A stretch of 64,000 bases of DNA from Aldehydirespirator sp963662645 (GTDB lineage Bacteria; Actinomycetota; Acidimicrobiia; Acidimicrobiales; Aldehydirespiratoraceae): assembly GCA_963662645.2 (NCBI GenBank), contig OY759762.1, positions 62,001-126,000 of the forward strand, written 5' to 3'. Of this stretch, positions 63,950 to 64,000 are shown piece by piece. The notes beneath the pieces were generated by a model. The model saw nothing but the letters and a program-made list of their open reading frames with translations. It ran no database searches and was not told the origin of the DNA. A program made the translations under genes and the position numbers. Positions within the stretch are counted from its first letter, which is position 1. Every line of letters starts with the position of its first letter.

Positions 63950-64000
63950 GTGCCTGAAGGACCGCTGGTGTCGACGCAGTGGCTGGCCGAACACTTGGAC
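63950..64000 (+). CDS. Thiosulfate sulfurtransferase (rhodanese), N-terminal start only
   Basis: The last 17 codons read VPEGPLVSTQWLAEHLD, which match the N-terminus of a two-domain sulfurtransferase (SseA type). The rest lies beyond the window. Confidence 0.7.
   Translation, partial: MPEGPLVSTQWLAEHLD

Overview
The window is high-GC DNA with dense, short-spaced genes, many GTG starts and a strong actinobacterial flavour: luciferase-like (LLM) oxidoreductases, many short-chain dehydrogenases, cytochrome P450, actinobacterial-type toxin/antitoxin pairs, and many genes whose -10 box (TANNNT) lies only 6-8 nt before the start codon, which points to leaderless mRNAs. An uncultured Acidimicrobiia-like actinobacterium is my best guess; this is inference from gene content and no marker gene is present. 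I see no rRNA, tRNA or CRISPR array.

Region 1 (1-24 kb) is a defence and mobile-element island. It opens with the end of a tyrosine phosphatase and an ADP-ribosylglycohydrolase, then an NYN-domain RNase, a DUF2188-like mini-protein and a three-gene operon of unknown function whose last gene is a frameshifted uracil-DNA-glycosylase-like protein. The core is one tight operon at 4949-17904: AlpA-like HTH, brxA, brxB, brxC, pglX, pglZ and brxL. This is the BREX type 1 gene order. The last gene is unusual: the BrxL AAA+ region is followed, where the Lon-like domain normally sits, by a complete Ser/Thr protein kinase domain. An ASCH-domain protein, a ParDE pair, an IS1634-family element inserted in a RelE-like toxin gene, a frameshifted antitoxin, a membrane protein and a VapBC pair follow. 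GC looks visibly lower here, lowest in the middle of pglX.

Region 2 (24-44 kb) is metabolic: EthD-like protein, aminotransferase, dehydrogenases, two near-identical PIG-L deacetylases, another PIN toxin pair, a solute-binding lipoprotein, MOSC protein, P450, a decaying set of catabolic genes (hydrolase fragment, aldehyde dehydrogenase and 3-hydroxyanthranilate dioxygenase, the last two with internal deletions), a DapA-like lyase, an IlvD/Edd dehydratase, D-erythronate dehydrogenase (denD) and catalase-peroxidase (katG). The lyase, dehydratase and denD suggest sugar-acid catabolism.

Region 3 (44-56 kb) holds a Rieske oxygenase divergent from a GcvT/DmdA-like methyltransferase, amidohydrolase and acyl-CoA dehydrogenase operon, three SDRs, an IS1380-family element with clear 14-bp inverted repeats and a CTTAG target duplication, an MFS transporter and a class II aldolase.

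Region 4 (56-64 kb) is housekeeping-like: selD, which reads through an in-frame UGA at its active-site position and so is probably itself a selenoprotein, nitronate monooxygenase, an HMCES/YedK protein, a HIT protein, a CDP-alcohol phosphatidyltransferase flanked on both sides by 38-bp tandem repeats, two LLM oxidoreductases, an AhpD/CMD-like protein and the first codons of a sulfurtransferase. Hairpin-forming tandem repeats of one sequence family fill two of the convergent intergenic gaps (49.2 and 61.9 kb).
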